Of a stretch of DNA of 39,459 nt, positions 1 through 7,604 are shown piece by piece (the first letter of the stretch is position 1; each line of letters starts with the position of its first letter). The translations under genes and the position numbers were made by a program. The DNA is from Desulfobacteraceae bacterium (GTDB lineage Bacteria; Desulfobacterota; Desulfobacteria; Desulfobacterales; Desulfosarcinaceae). The stretch is taken from NCBI GenBank assembly GCA_024230435.1, contig JAAERL010000921.1, positions 1 through 39,459 of the forward strand. The letters are read 5' to 3'. The notes beneath the pieces are model-generated. The model was not told the origin of the DNA. It made no database searches and was given only the letters and a program-made list of their open reading frames with translations.

Positions 1-156
1 ATACCAGATTGAGCTTCGATTTTTTTTCGTATTCAAGGCGCGCCAAAGATTGATGATCAGTTTGCATACTTAACGTATTCGCACCTTTGGCATAACGCAG
101 AAGACGGGAAAAAAGACATACAAGATGGTATATTCTTTAACTGCAAATCGCCTAAG
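1..156 (+). repeat. Short inverted-end repeat (MITE/REP-like), copy 1, cut by window edge
   Basis: Almost identical to the complete copy at 26555-26734, starting at that copy's internal ATACCAGATT and running to the right terminus AATCGCCTAAG. The left terminus lies outside the window. Inside, GCCAAAG and CTTTGGC can pair, and there is a small palindrome around the TTAACG core, so a transcript would fold. No transposase is encoded, as expected for a non-autonomous element. The downstream bases to about 370 are unique. Confidence 0.85.
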
Positions 157-703
157 AAGCTGGCTACGTCCACATCGTGGCATCTTTCAGGAAAAACTTC
201 CTTTTTATCCCAGATTTTTTGAGTATGTTCATAATGTGGGTAAACGAGCAAAAGCCTTATTGCATTCCGCAATTGAGGTGCTTTGAAATAAGACCCTGAA
301 ACACAACATGCGCCTTTACCATTTGTACTTAAAGAAAAGATTGATTTACCTCGCCTCCGACCAACAAGCAATAGCCGATAAAATTTGTTATTGACACGTA
401 AGATTTATTTCAATAAACTCGCTGCTGTATATCATTCAGTTTCTATATTTCATTTTTTAAAATATTTTTTTCATGCGCGGGCGTAAAACAAACAAAAAAG
501 CAAAAGCTTACCGGCAAAAACGCCGTTGGTTTGAGAATGCCTTCCTGCGCCTTTACCATTATTATTTGCTGTTTCGTGTGCACCGGCACAGCGGCTATTT
601 CGTCGATGCAGGACAGGCAACAGGTGTTTTGCCGCTTTCAGGTTCATAAGACCCGCTACACACCATGCGCCAAATTATAAACCATTCATACTGGAGGCAA
701 ACC
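157..703. other. Intergenic stretch with dispersed 21-bp repeats
   Basis: No convincing gene. A 21-bp sequence beginning AAGACCCTGAAACACAACAT at 290-310 recurs exactly at 23121-23141, and a diverged version lies at 646-671. The adjoining TGCGCCTTTACCATT at 309-323 recurs at 546-560. A reverse-strand reading frame over 57-371 runs into the copy-1 repeat and is not believed to be a gene. Confidence 0.6.
473..649 (+). CDS. Possible small basic protein, 58 aa (doubtful)
   Basis: An ATG frame of 58 codons starting MRGRKTNKKAKAYRQKRRW, very rich in Lys/Arg at the N-terminus, with an aromatic middle (LYHYYLLF). I do not recognise it. There is no Shine-Dalgarno sequence upstream, where the DNA is a T-run. 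It overlaps one of the small dispersed repeats (546-560), so it may be a chance frame or a relic. It lies 54 bp before the GTG of the hydrogenase protease and could be a leader peptide, but nothing shows that. Confidence 0.2.
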   Translation: MRGRKTNKKAKAYRQKRRWFENAFLRLYHYYLLFRVHRHSGYFVDAGQATGVLPLSGS

Positions 704-1207
704 GTGTTAAAGACGGCCAAAAATATCAAAGCACATGTACATACTCTTATCCTGGGTACAGGGAATCTGCTTTTAAGGGATGAAGGCGTAGGTGTTCATG
801 CTGTCCGCGAACTGAGCCGGACAACTTTGCCCAAAGGCATTAAAGTGCTCAGTATCGGCACGGCCTTTCTCGATGCTTTACCGGCCATGGAAAATTCAAA
901 GCGGCTCATCGTCATCGATGCCATGAAAGCCAGTGGCAAACCAGGCACTGTTTATCGTGTTGCATTAGATAGCGTCATCGGGCCGGACCGGATGTATTCC
1001 ATGCATGGTTTCGATATTTTTCGCATGCTGGTAATCGCTAAGCGCAGCACTCCATTAGAGACGGTTGTTTTTGGGGTTGAACCCGATATTATCGGATGGG
1101 GAACTCAACTATCGCCCCGAGTGCATAAATCTATGCCTGTTTTGCTTGATGCCGTTTATAAGGAAATTGAATCGGTTCATGCCTTTGATAGGCTAAACTC
1201 TCAATAA
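704..1207 (+). CDS. Hydrogenase maturation endopeptidase (HyaD/HybD/HycI-type, family M52)
   Basis: Cytoplasmic protease of the family that removes the C-terminal tail of the [NiFe]-hydrogenase large subunit after nickel insertion. About 167 aa, normal for the family. The signature GTGNLLLRDEGVGVH is at about residues 18-32, and the expected nickel-sensing ligands are present: E27 in DEGVG, D72 in VIDAM and H101 in MHGFD. The frame is open from ATG 665, but GTG 704 is preferred: GGAGG lies at 693-697 with 6-nt spacing, homology begins after it, and ATG 665 falls in a diverged dispersed repeat. No hydrogenase structural genes are in the window; they may lie to the left or elsewhere. Which hydrogenase it serves cannot be told. 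Confidence 0.9.
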   Translation: MLKTAKNIKAHVHTLILGTGNLLLRDEGVGVHAVRELSRTTLPKGIKVLSIGTAFLDALPAMENSKRLIVIDAMKASGKPGTVYRVALDSVIGPDRMYSMHGFDIFRMLVIAKRSTPLETVVFGVEPDIIGWGTQLSPRVHKSMPVLLDAVYKEIESVHAFDRLNSQ

Positions 1208-1762
1208 ACCCTATCGATAGAGTAAAGGCAGAACCTTTGCGGTTTGGGCCCTGTCAGCTCTAGAGATTCAACCGGCTTTGCACCGTTTTGCTGGAACTGG
1301 CCAAAACCATCCGGAACATACTGAATTACGAAGGTAAGGTGTTAACAGTCTAAAACGATTTGTGTTAAAGCATATACCATCTTGCATGTCTTTTTCCCGT
1401 CTTGTGTGTTATGGCCAAAGGTGCGAATACGTTAAGTATGCAAACTTTGGCATGCTTTGAAGGCGAAAAAAAATCAAAGCCCAATATGGTATCAGTTAAG
1501 ATGTTATGTTTTTTTCCGCCAATCGCCTTAAGATATCAGGTAAATAAGCAAATTATGGATGGACGCCAGGTAATCAAACCGGAGCGCCAGGGCCTGGAAG
1601 CTGCAAATGTAGTGTTGCGCTTAGATTTGGATTCGTTTTAATGGCGCATCAAAGGGTGCATATTCAAAGTCGTTGCCCAGTAGAGCAACACAAGAAAGCG
1701 GATTCAAAAGGCCATATAGATCAAGACAAGCAAGAGTGGAATATTTACAGCTTCCAAGATCA
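1208..1762. other. Convergent intergenic region between hydrogenase protease and catalase
   Basis: It holds repeat copy 2 (1349-1532). The remaining bases show no gene I trust. The frames at 1402-1641 and 1641-1970 run through the repeat or antisense to the catalase. No hairpin with a T-tract was found for either gene, so the repeat itself may act as the transcript boundary. Confidence 0.5.
1349..1532 (-). repeat. Short inverted-end repeat, copy 2
   Basis: Reverse-orientation copy of the family. Conserved blocks include CATATACCATCTTGCATGTC, the GCGAATACGTTAAGTATGC core and the terminus TCCGCCAATCGCCTTAAG. The other end is degenerate (TAAAACGATTTGTG). There is an extra stretch near 1484-1510 relative to copy 5. 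It lies between two convergent genes. Confidence 0.85.
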
Positions 1763-3223
1763 TTACATATTTACCGGCGCTTCGCTCATGGGAATCGCCA
1801 GCGCAGCCGCAACGGCTTTACCATATTCAGGATCGGCCTTGAGACAATTTCTGATGTGGCGAATCTTGATCTGCATGGGCGCATCCCCCATAGCCCGGGC
1901 GGTATTTTCAAAGAGCACCTTTTGCTGTGCGGAATTCATCAGACGGAACAAATTTCCGGGTTGCGTGTAATAATCGTCATTATCCTCGCGGTGATTCCAA
2001 TGTGCGGCCGAATCTTCGATTTTCAGCTCAGGCTCGCAAAACTCGGGCTGCTCACGCCATTGTTCATAGCTATTGGGTTCATAGCCAAGGGTACCGCCGT
2101 AGTTAGTGTCCACGCGCATGACCCCGTCGCGGTGGTAGCCGTGAACCGGGCAGCGGGCCTGGTTAACAGGAATCAGGTGATGGTTAACACCAAGGCGGTA
2201 ACGCTGGGCGTCACCATAAGAAAAAAGCCGCCCCTGAAGCATTTTGTCAGGTGAAAACCCGATACCGGGCACGATATTAGCCGGATTAAACGCCGCTTGC
2301 TCAACCTGTGCAAAATAGTTCTCGGGGTTTTTGTTCAACTCAAGCACACCCACATCTGTGAGCGGGTAGTCTTTGTGGGGCCAGACCTTGGTCAGATCAA
2401 AGGGGTTGAAAGCGAATTTTGAGGTATCTTTTTCCGGCGCCACCTGAATTTTCAGGTCCCATTTAGGAAATTCGCCTTTTTCAATACTTTCGAAAAGATC
2501 GCGCTGGTGGCTTTCACGATCCTTTCCAATGATTGTCTCGGCCTGCTCGTCAGAGAGATTCTTGATTCCCTGCTGTGTTTTTAAATGAAATTTCACCCAA
2601 AAGCGTTCGTTATCCGCGTTGATCAGGCTGAATGTGTGGCTGCCGTATCCGTTCATGTGGCGGTAGGAATAAGGGATGCCCCGTTCGCTCATGGTGATGG
2701 TAATCTGGTGAAGAGCCTCGGGAAGGCTGGTCCAGAAATCCCAGTTGTTGAGATCGCTGCGCATATTGGTTTTAGGGTCCCGTTTTACGGCATGATTGAG
2801 ATCGGGAAATTTTAAAGGATCTTTCAGGAAAAACACCGGGGTGTTGTTGCCCACCAGATCCCAATTACCTTCCTCGGTGTAAAATTTGATTGCAAAACCG
2901 CGGATATCGCGTTCGGCATCGGCAGCACCGCGCTCACCGGCCACTGTTGAAAAACGCACAAAAAGTTCTGTTTTTTTGCCTACTTTGGAAAAAATCTTCG
3001 CCTTGGTGTATTCGGTGATATCATGGGTTACAGTAAAGGCTCCAAACGCTCCGGAGCCTTTGGCATGCATGCGGCGCTCAGGAATCACCTCGCGGTCGAA
3101 ATGAGCCAGCTTTTCCAAAAACCATACATCCTGAAGCAGCATCGGACCGCGTGGCCCCGCGGTCAGCACGTTCTGATTATCGGCGACAGGAGCGCCAACA
3201 TTGTTGGTCAGTTTCTTGGTCAT
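1763..3223 (-). CDS. katA: Monofunctional haem catalase
   Basis: Decomposes H2O2 to water and oxygen. At 486 aa it is a small-subunit catalase of the KatA type. Active-site H53 lies in [15 protein letters not shown], the partner N126 in [11 protein letters not shown], and the haem-ligand Y336 in [24 protein letters not shown] is also present. No signal peptide, so it is cytoplasmic. A strong Shine-Dalgarno (AAGGAGGTAAC, 3229-3237 region) precedes ATG 3223. It stands alone with its own upstream spacer; no clear PerR or OxyR box was identified. The katA symbol is by family, not by orthology. In a presumed anaerobe it would serve oxygen tolerance. Confidence 0.97.
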   Translation of the reverse strand: MTKKLTNNVGAPVADNQNVLTAGPRGPMLLQDVWFLEKLAHFDREVIPERRMHAKGSGAFGAFTVTHDITEYTKAKIFSKVGKKTELFVRFSTVAGERGAADAERDIRGFAIKFYTEEGNWDLVGNNTPVFFLKDPLKFPDLNHAVKRDPKTNMRSDLNNWDFWTSLPEALHQITITMSERGIPYSYRHMNGYGSHTFSLINADNERFWVKFHLKTQQGIKNLSDEQAETIIGKDRESHQRDLFESIEKGEFPKWDLKIQVAPEKDTSKFAFNPFDLTKVWPHKDYPLTDVGVLELNKNPENYFAQVEQAAFNPANIVPGIGFSPDKMLQGRLFSYGDAQRYRLGVNHHLIPVNQARCPVHGYHRDGVMRVDTNYGGTLGYEPNSYEQWREQPEFCEPELKIEDSAAHWNHREDNDDYYTQPGNLFRLMNSAQQKVLFENTARAMGDAPMQIKIRHIRNCLKADPEYGKAVAAALAIPMSEAPVNM

Positions 3224-3458
3224 GATGTTACCTCCTTTTTTATTGATTCAAAACCATGAGATCCTAAATTCTGGCCCCGGCCTGCAATGCAAATGCGCAA
3301 AGTTTTGATAAGAACTGAAGATTGAACGGAAAACGAATTTGTTCAAGGCGGTTATTTACGTTTTGGCAAGATGAAAACAAATGAAAACAATTGAGCAGTC
3401 AGAAAGTGCGGTAAAAGGAATAAATCAACAAATAACCCGCAAAGTCAAGGAGTAATAC

Positions 3459-3947
3459 GTGAAAAATAAACTTTGGAAACAAAAATGGGCCGCTATTTTT
3501 GCAATGATGTTCATACTCAGCCTCATGTACATTAAAACCTTTTCTCCGGAGGCTTTGGAAATGGTAGAAAAAAAAACAAAGACGAACCAGCGGTGCGCAA
3601 TGTGCACGGTACCTTTAGCCGGGCATGAAAATACCAGGTTCAGCATTGTGACTAAAAGGAAAAAAAAAATTATCACCTGTTGCGCCCGCTGCGGATTATT
3701 TATGCTCCATAAGCTCAAGGGCCGGTATGAGAGGGCACAAATACGTGACTGGCCGTCAAATAAAGATATTGACGCAAAAACAGCTTTTTATGTGACAGGC
3801 GGCGGAAACATTCCCTGCTGTGTTCCCAGCACCATTTCATTTGCGAAACGCCTTGAAGCCGAGGCATTTCAAAAAAAATACGGCGGACAAATCTACACGT
3901 TTGATCAAACGCTACAAAACATTGAAAAAATAATAAAAAAATACTGA
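3459..3947 (+). CDS. NosL-like cysteine-rich membrane-anchored protein
   Basis: 162 aa with a GTG start; AAGGAGT lies 6-7 nt upstream. Residues 8-27 form a hydrophobic anchor, so most of the protein should sit outside the inner membrane. Cysteine groups: C46-x2-C49, C74-C75-x2-C78 and C120-C121. The C-terminal part, AFYVTGGG...A..FAKRLEAEAFQKKYGGQIYTF, resembles the NosL metallochaperone family of nitrous-oxide reductase assembly. No nos genes are present, so a general metal (probably copper) or redox role is inferred only. It faces the ybaK-like gene convergently with repeat copy 3 between. Confidence 0.65.
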   Translation: MKNKLWKQKWAAIFAMMFILSLMYIKTFSPEALEMVEKKTKTNQRCAMCTVPLAGHENTRFSIVTKRKKKIITCCARCGLFMLHKLKGRYERAQIRDWPSNKDIDAKTAFYVTGGGNIPCCVPSTISFAKRLEAEAFQKKYGGQIYTFDQTLQNIEKIIKKY

Positions 3948-4028
3948 AAAAAGTTTGTTCGTACTAAATTTCCGGACCGGGTTAAACATCATCCTATCCC
4001 ACAATGAACAGTTTGCGTTCGCCGTTTA

Positions 4029-4190
4029 GTCCGCCAATCGCCTTAGGCTATATTTCTCAACAAATATAAAATCTTAACAAATAACATCTTGTTTGTCTTT
4101 TTTGCATCTGATTAAGTTGTGCCAAAGCTGCGAATACGACAAATATGCAAACTTTGGTACGCCTTGAAAATGAAAAAATCTACCAGCTTA
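4029..4190 (-). repeat. Short inverted-end repeat, copy 3 (diverged, with an abutting terminus)
   Basis: Reverse-orientation copy with recognisable blocks: AACATCTTGTTTGTC, GCGAATACGACAAATATGC and ACTTTGGTACGCCTTGAAAA. It lacks the last ~25 bp of the left end and stops 8 bp from the ybaK-like stop codon. At 4029-4044 the sequence TCCGCCAATCGCCTTA, normally the opposite terminus, abuts the right end. This suggests a tandem junction of two copies or a rearrangement. Confidence 0.7.
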
Positions 4191-4198
4191 ATGTTTTA

Positions 4199-4681
4199 TC
4201 AGCCCCTGTGCTTTCCGGCTTTGGAAAAAGAAAACACATCGCCATTAGCAATCCGGATATAGTCTTGCCGTTTCATAATGATTGAATGAGTTAAACTTCC
4301 GGCATTAAATGCTATTTTTTCATTATGCAGTATTGATGGATCGATATTAAGTTCAAAGGCAAGGATTGGATATCCAAAAGGCGGAGCGGCGCCTTTTGGC
4401 AAACCGGTCATTTTTATCAATTCGCTCTGAGTTGCAAAACGAACTTTTTTTGCCTTGAAATGCTGTCTGATTTTTTTCGAATCGATAGTCAACTCAGCAC
4501 TTAATACAAATAATTTGAAAGTATTATCTACTTTGATCAGAATCGCTTTTCCGCCGATTTTTATATCTTCCCCCCTTATCCGGGCCGACTCCTGTGAGGT
4601 AAACGTTTGAATATGACTCAGTTCAAGAAATTCAATTGAATTCGCCAATAAGAGTTCTTTAATTTTTTCAAATGTTTTCAT
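4199..4681 (-). CDS. YbaK/ProX-type aminoacyl-tRNA deacylase
   Basis: 160 aa, a single YbaK/prolyl-tRNA-editing domain. The family hydrolyses mischarged aminoacyl-tRNA (for example Cys- or Ala-tRNA-Pro) in trans. Visible features: the conserved lysine in IGGKAILIK (about K45) and the loop GLPKGAAPPFGYP (about 93-105). AGGAG sits 6-8 nt before ATG 4681. The sub-family cannot be decided from the sequence alone. It is monocistronic, convergent with the NosL-like gene. Confidence 0.85.
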   Translation of the reverse strand: MKTFEKIKELLLANSIEFLELSHIQTFTSQESARIRGEDIKIGGKAILIKVDNTFKLFVLSAELTIDSKKIRQHFKAKKVRFATQSELIKMTGLPKGAAPPFGYPILAFELNIDPSILHNEKIAFNAGSLTHSIIMKRQDYIRIANGDVFSFSKAGKHRG

Positions 4682-4941
4682 TTATTACTCCTGAAAACCA
4701 GTGTCTACCCTGGGCTGTTGCGGACAGGTAAAAGTTAAATTTATTTCAAGGCTTTTCTTGTCAGTGCTTATATTATATTCTCCTTAAAGTCAAATTTTAT
4801 CATTAAAATAAGGCAATTAAGTTGAATCAATACCGTTTTCTTTTTCTTTTATTTGCTTGTCGGTCATATTGTGTTACATTGTCCCCACTTTGCTTTTAAA
4901 TTTGGGTTGAATTCGTAATATGAAATGAGGGGTGGCACACC
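4682..4941. other. Divergent promoter region
   Basis: 260 bp between the oppositely oriented ybaK-like and SGNH-like genes, AT-rich, so it must contain both promoters. I could not assign -35/-10 boxes with confidence and saw no long repeat or palindrome. Confidence 0.35.
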
Positions 4942-5775
4942 ATGAATAAAACTACCAAATTTGCCGATTTTCTAATCTTTTCTATTATGATTTTGATTTT
5001 CATTCTATCATGCAGCGGTGATTTAGGCAGCGGCAGTAGCTTAAGCTTAACTGCTTCAATGGATGAAGACGCCAATGTTATTTTTCTTCATCGCAGCGTT
5101 GGCCAACAAGTCTATGACGGCGGCGTTCAAGCCTGGATTGCCAATTATAATTCAAACCATTCAACCAGTTATTCTATAACAGAACGGGACTATCCCTCGG
5201 GAACTGGTTACGGTACGGATAATTACCCGTATGATTATTGGAATATTTGGGTCAATCACGATAATTATGATCCCTACTTATCTCAGACTAATTTGGAATC
5301 CTTGACCAGCGAGTATGATGTCATCGTTTGGAAACATTGTTTTACAGCAAGCAATATGATCGCGGATAATGGACCAGCCTCAGTCTCATCCAGTGAGCAG
5401 ACAAGAGCTAATTACATTCTTCAATACGAAGCATTAAGAATTAAGATGCGCAGTTATCCCGGCACCCGTTTCATCGTATGGACAGGACCGGCTATCGTTG
5501 AAAGTCAAACGGATGCGGTAACCGCGCAGCGCTCTAATGCCTTTTATGACTGGGTCACCACCGAATGGGACGATTGGGGGGACAACATCTATGTGTGGGA
5601 TTTCAGGGAGTTGGAGATCGGCAGCAATATTTACCTGCCGGTAAGCAATGCGCAAAGCAGCTCGGATTCTCATCCAAACGCTTCGTTTGCAAGTAGTGTC
5701 GCCCCCTATCTAGGCCAAAGAATAGTTGATGTCATCGAGGGACGCGGAGACACCGGCAGTTTAACCGGTGAATAA
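4942..5775 (+). CDS. SGNH/GDSL-hydrolase-like lipoprotein
   Basis: 277 aa. An N-terminal hydrophobic segment (8-23) ends in the lipobox ILSC, so C24 should be lipidated. Block I is NVIFLHRSVGQQVYDGG, with S52 the candidate nucleophile. Near the C-terminus SSDSHPNASF gives a D242-x-H244 pair matching the SGNH catalytic Asp/His. The intermediate region IVWKHCFTASNM plus FIVWTGPA fits the flavodoxin-like fold of the family. A carbohydrate or ester substrate is likely but unknown. The Shine-Dalgarno is a plausible GAGGGGTGG before ATG. It is followed at once by a hairpin overlapping its last codons. Confidence 0.65.
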   Translation: MNKTTKFADFLIFSIMILIFILSCSGDLGSGSSLSLTASMDEDANVIFLHRSVGQQVYDGGVQAWIANYNSNHSTSYSITERDYPSGTGYGTDNYPYDYWNIWVNHDNYDPYLSQTNLESLTSEYDVIVWKHCFTASNMIADNGPASVSSSEQTRANYILQYEALRIKMRSYPGTRFIVWTGPAIVESQTDAVTAQRSNAFYDWVTTEWDDWGDNIYVWDFRELEIGSNIYLPVSNAQSSSDSHPNASFASSVAPYLGQRIVDVIEGRGDTGSLTGE

Positions 5776-5783
5776 TTTTTTTT
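5751..5783 (+). terminator. Possible intrinsic terminator overlapping the SGNH gene end
   Basis: CACCGG (5751-5756) and CCGGTG (5765-5770) form a 6-bp stem with an 8-nt loop, followed by AATAA and then T8 (5776-5783). The stem lies inside the last codons of the lipoprotein gene. The T-run begins 5 nt after the stem, somewhat late for a classical terminator. Confidence 0.45.
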
Positions 5784-5885
5784 AACTGACTGCAAATTTA
5801 TTTGTTCGATGTATTGTTATGAAAATATGGCAGCTATGTGTTTTTTTACGGTTCGTAAAATGAACCGGTGAAAAAGGATGCTCCG

Positions 5886-6552
5886 ATGACACATTCTGCC
5901 GCAAAGCCAGTAAATACAAAGATTCCGGTTCAACTCAACGAAAATGAGTTTGCGCAATGGTAGTGCTCCGAATGTAAGGATGAAAAATAATAAAATATTA
6001 GTGGGTTAGAAGATATATGTCTTTTTCATGATCGCATATTTTTTACTTTTTAACCGAGTTAGAATTTATGAAACCCTTTATGAAACCCTTATAGATAAAG
6101 GGCTCGAACACTTTGTTTGGCAATTTATCTTATTGAAATCAACTGGCATAAATATGGCCAAATATCCTATGTATACAAATATTTACGCCATCCTTACGTA
6201 TGGAGCACTACCCAGAAATAATTGCATCCTTTTGCCCGATAGCCTTGATAATCTTTTCCAGATCGCTCGTACCCATGGCTTCCCGTTAAAGGGGGCGATA
6301 TTTAATCTTGATGGTGTGTTTGATTCGAAAAAGAACCGGAAACAAGCGCAACCGCAAGAACGCCAAACGTGGCATCGAAAAGACTGTTTGATCAAGCTGT
6401 TCATGCTTCGCATAATGGTGGAAAGGGCATTTGCCTGGAAGGATAAGTTTAAACGGTTACTGTTTCGTTTTGAGAAAATTCAATCCCGGCATTTTACCTT
6501 CAAATTGCTGGCCTATACCATGGTAAACATGCGCCAGTTCCGCCAACCGTAG
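5886..6552 (+). pseudogene. Decayed IS5-type DDE transposase
   Basis: An N-terminal scrap at 5886 (MTHSAAKPVNTKIPVQLNENEFAQW, then stop) is followed by a longer frame carrying GAIFNLDGVFDSKKNRK, and a C-terminus VERAFAWKDKFKRLLFRFE...KLLAYTMVNMRQF typical of IS5-group transposases. Between them the family's sequence is split over three frames: NKRNRKNAKRG in one, RLFDQAVHA in the next and LRIMVERAFAW in the third. Part of the body is deleted. It is therefore an inactive relic. No intact terminal repeats were identified. Confidence 0.8.
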
Positions 6553-6866
6553 CATATTCAAGTGATAGCCCTGCAATTTGAGAAAAATCCTTGTGGATAG
6601 ATACGTTTTTCTAATTTCTACGACTGTGTTAAGTGTTTCACGTCAGACCGTCTAAATTTTTAAATTGAGTGTTCAGAAAATACTACTTTTTAATAAATTG
6701 ATGATTCGCAATCGGCTTTTGCCGTTTTTTTGAATCAAAAAACTTGCAACCAGTCAAATAACATACTTGATCGTAAGTTTAGGCGATGCCCTCAAAAAGG
6801 TTTTGGCCACCGGTATCAGCCCAAGCAGGTATAATAGAATAGATCTTCATTCCAGGTAAATCACCA
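6553..6866. other. Intergenic stretch after the transposase relic
   Basis: Noncoding and AT-rich. At about 6711-6732 CGGC-TTTT-GCCG is followed by a T-run on the plus strand and enclosed by GATTC/GAATC; it could terminate plus-strand transcription but the stem is short. No separate terminator for the phosphatase gene was recognised. Confidence 0.35.
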
Positions 6867-7604
6867 TTATGAAGTTCCATATATCTGTGCAATTACGATA
6901 GTGATATTATCTTTTCCGCCGGCTTTTTTTGCCAGTTCTACAAGGTTTGAAATGTTATTTTCCATATCGCTATTTTGGCTCAGCATCGTGCAAATGGTAT
7001 CGTCATCCACTAAGTCGGTTAATCCATCCGAGCACAACAAGAAAAGATCGCTCTTATAAACAGGACCTCTCAAGGTATCCAATGCAAGCGATGGACGCAC
7101 CCCCACGGCTCGCAGGATCACATTGCGCATACTGTGTGACCGCGCCTGTTCTTTGGTTATCAATCCTTGGTCTAACTGATCCTGGACAAGAGAATGATCT
7201 TTTGTAAGCTGCTTGAACACTCCCTGACGCAGGCGATAGGTCCGGCTGTCTCCCATGTGGCCTATGACAAAGCCCAATGTTGTAAAGACAAGCAATTCAG
7301 CTGTACATCCCATTCCCTCATGCTCCGGATGATCAGCCACATGCTCTAATATTCTTTCATTGGCCATACGGAAGGTTTTTTGGACACGATTGACTGCTTC
7401 TTGTTCTGAAGCAGCGCTTTGCCCCGCGAAAATTTCGTCTGCGGATTGGGCAAAAATCTGACTGGCAGTTTCACCGGCGGCGGCGCCGCCCATTCCATCC
7501 GCTACCAGGCAATATTTTGCGTCTGGATTAACAAGAAACGTATCTTCATTGTTTTTCCGGACCAGCCCTACATCTGTTTTTCCCCAAAATTGGATATTAT
7601 TCAT
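6867..7604 (-). CDS. PP2C-family Ser/Thr protein phosphatase (Stp/PppA/PrpC type)
   Basis: 245 aa, cytoplasmic, metal-dependent phosphatase. The metal-binding motifs are all present: NNED at 18-21, VADGMGG at 34-40, GHMGDSR at 115-121, CSDGLTD at 191-197 and GGKDNITIV at 229-237. The frame opens at TTG 7610, but ATG 7604 is the better start: it lies in ATGAATAA, overlapping the stop of the upstream kinase by 8 nt. That arrangement implies translational coupling and equal dosage, so this phosphatase almost certainly reverses the neighbouring kinase's phosphorylations. The same pairing occurs as PpkA/PppA in type VI secretion loci. Confidence 0.93.
   Translation of the reverse strand: MNNIQFWGKTDVGLVRKNNEDTFLVNPDAKYCLVADGMGGAAAGETASQIFAQSADEIFAGQSAASEQEAVNRVQKTFRMANERILEHVADHPEHEGMGCTAELLVFTTLGFVIGHMGDSRTYRLRQGVFKQLTKDHSLVQDQLDQGLITKEQARSHSMRNVILRAVGVRPSLALDTLRGPVYKSDLFLLCSDGLTDLVDDDTICTMLSQNSDMENNISNLVELAKKAGGKDNITIVIAQIYGTS

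Noticed and set aside
57-371. Minus-strand 104-codon frame
   Set aside because: Its C-terminal half reads through the copy-1 repeat and the rest covers the dispersed 21-mer; no ribosome-binding site and no family resemblance.
1402-2254. Plus-strand frames over repeat copy 2 and antisense to catalase
   Set aside because: They run through the repeat or oppose a certain gene; composition is that of shadow frames.
5849-5867. CGGTTC/GAACCG hairpin as terminator
   Set aside because: No T-tract on the correct side on either strand; might be an edge of the decayed IS but cannot be shown.
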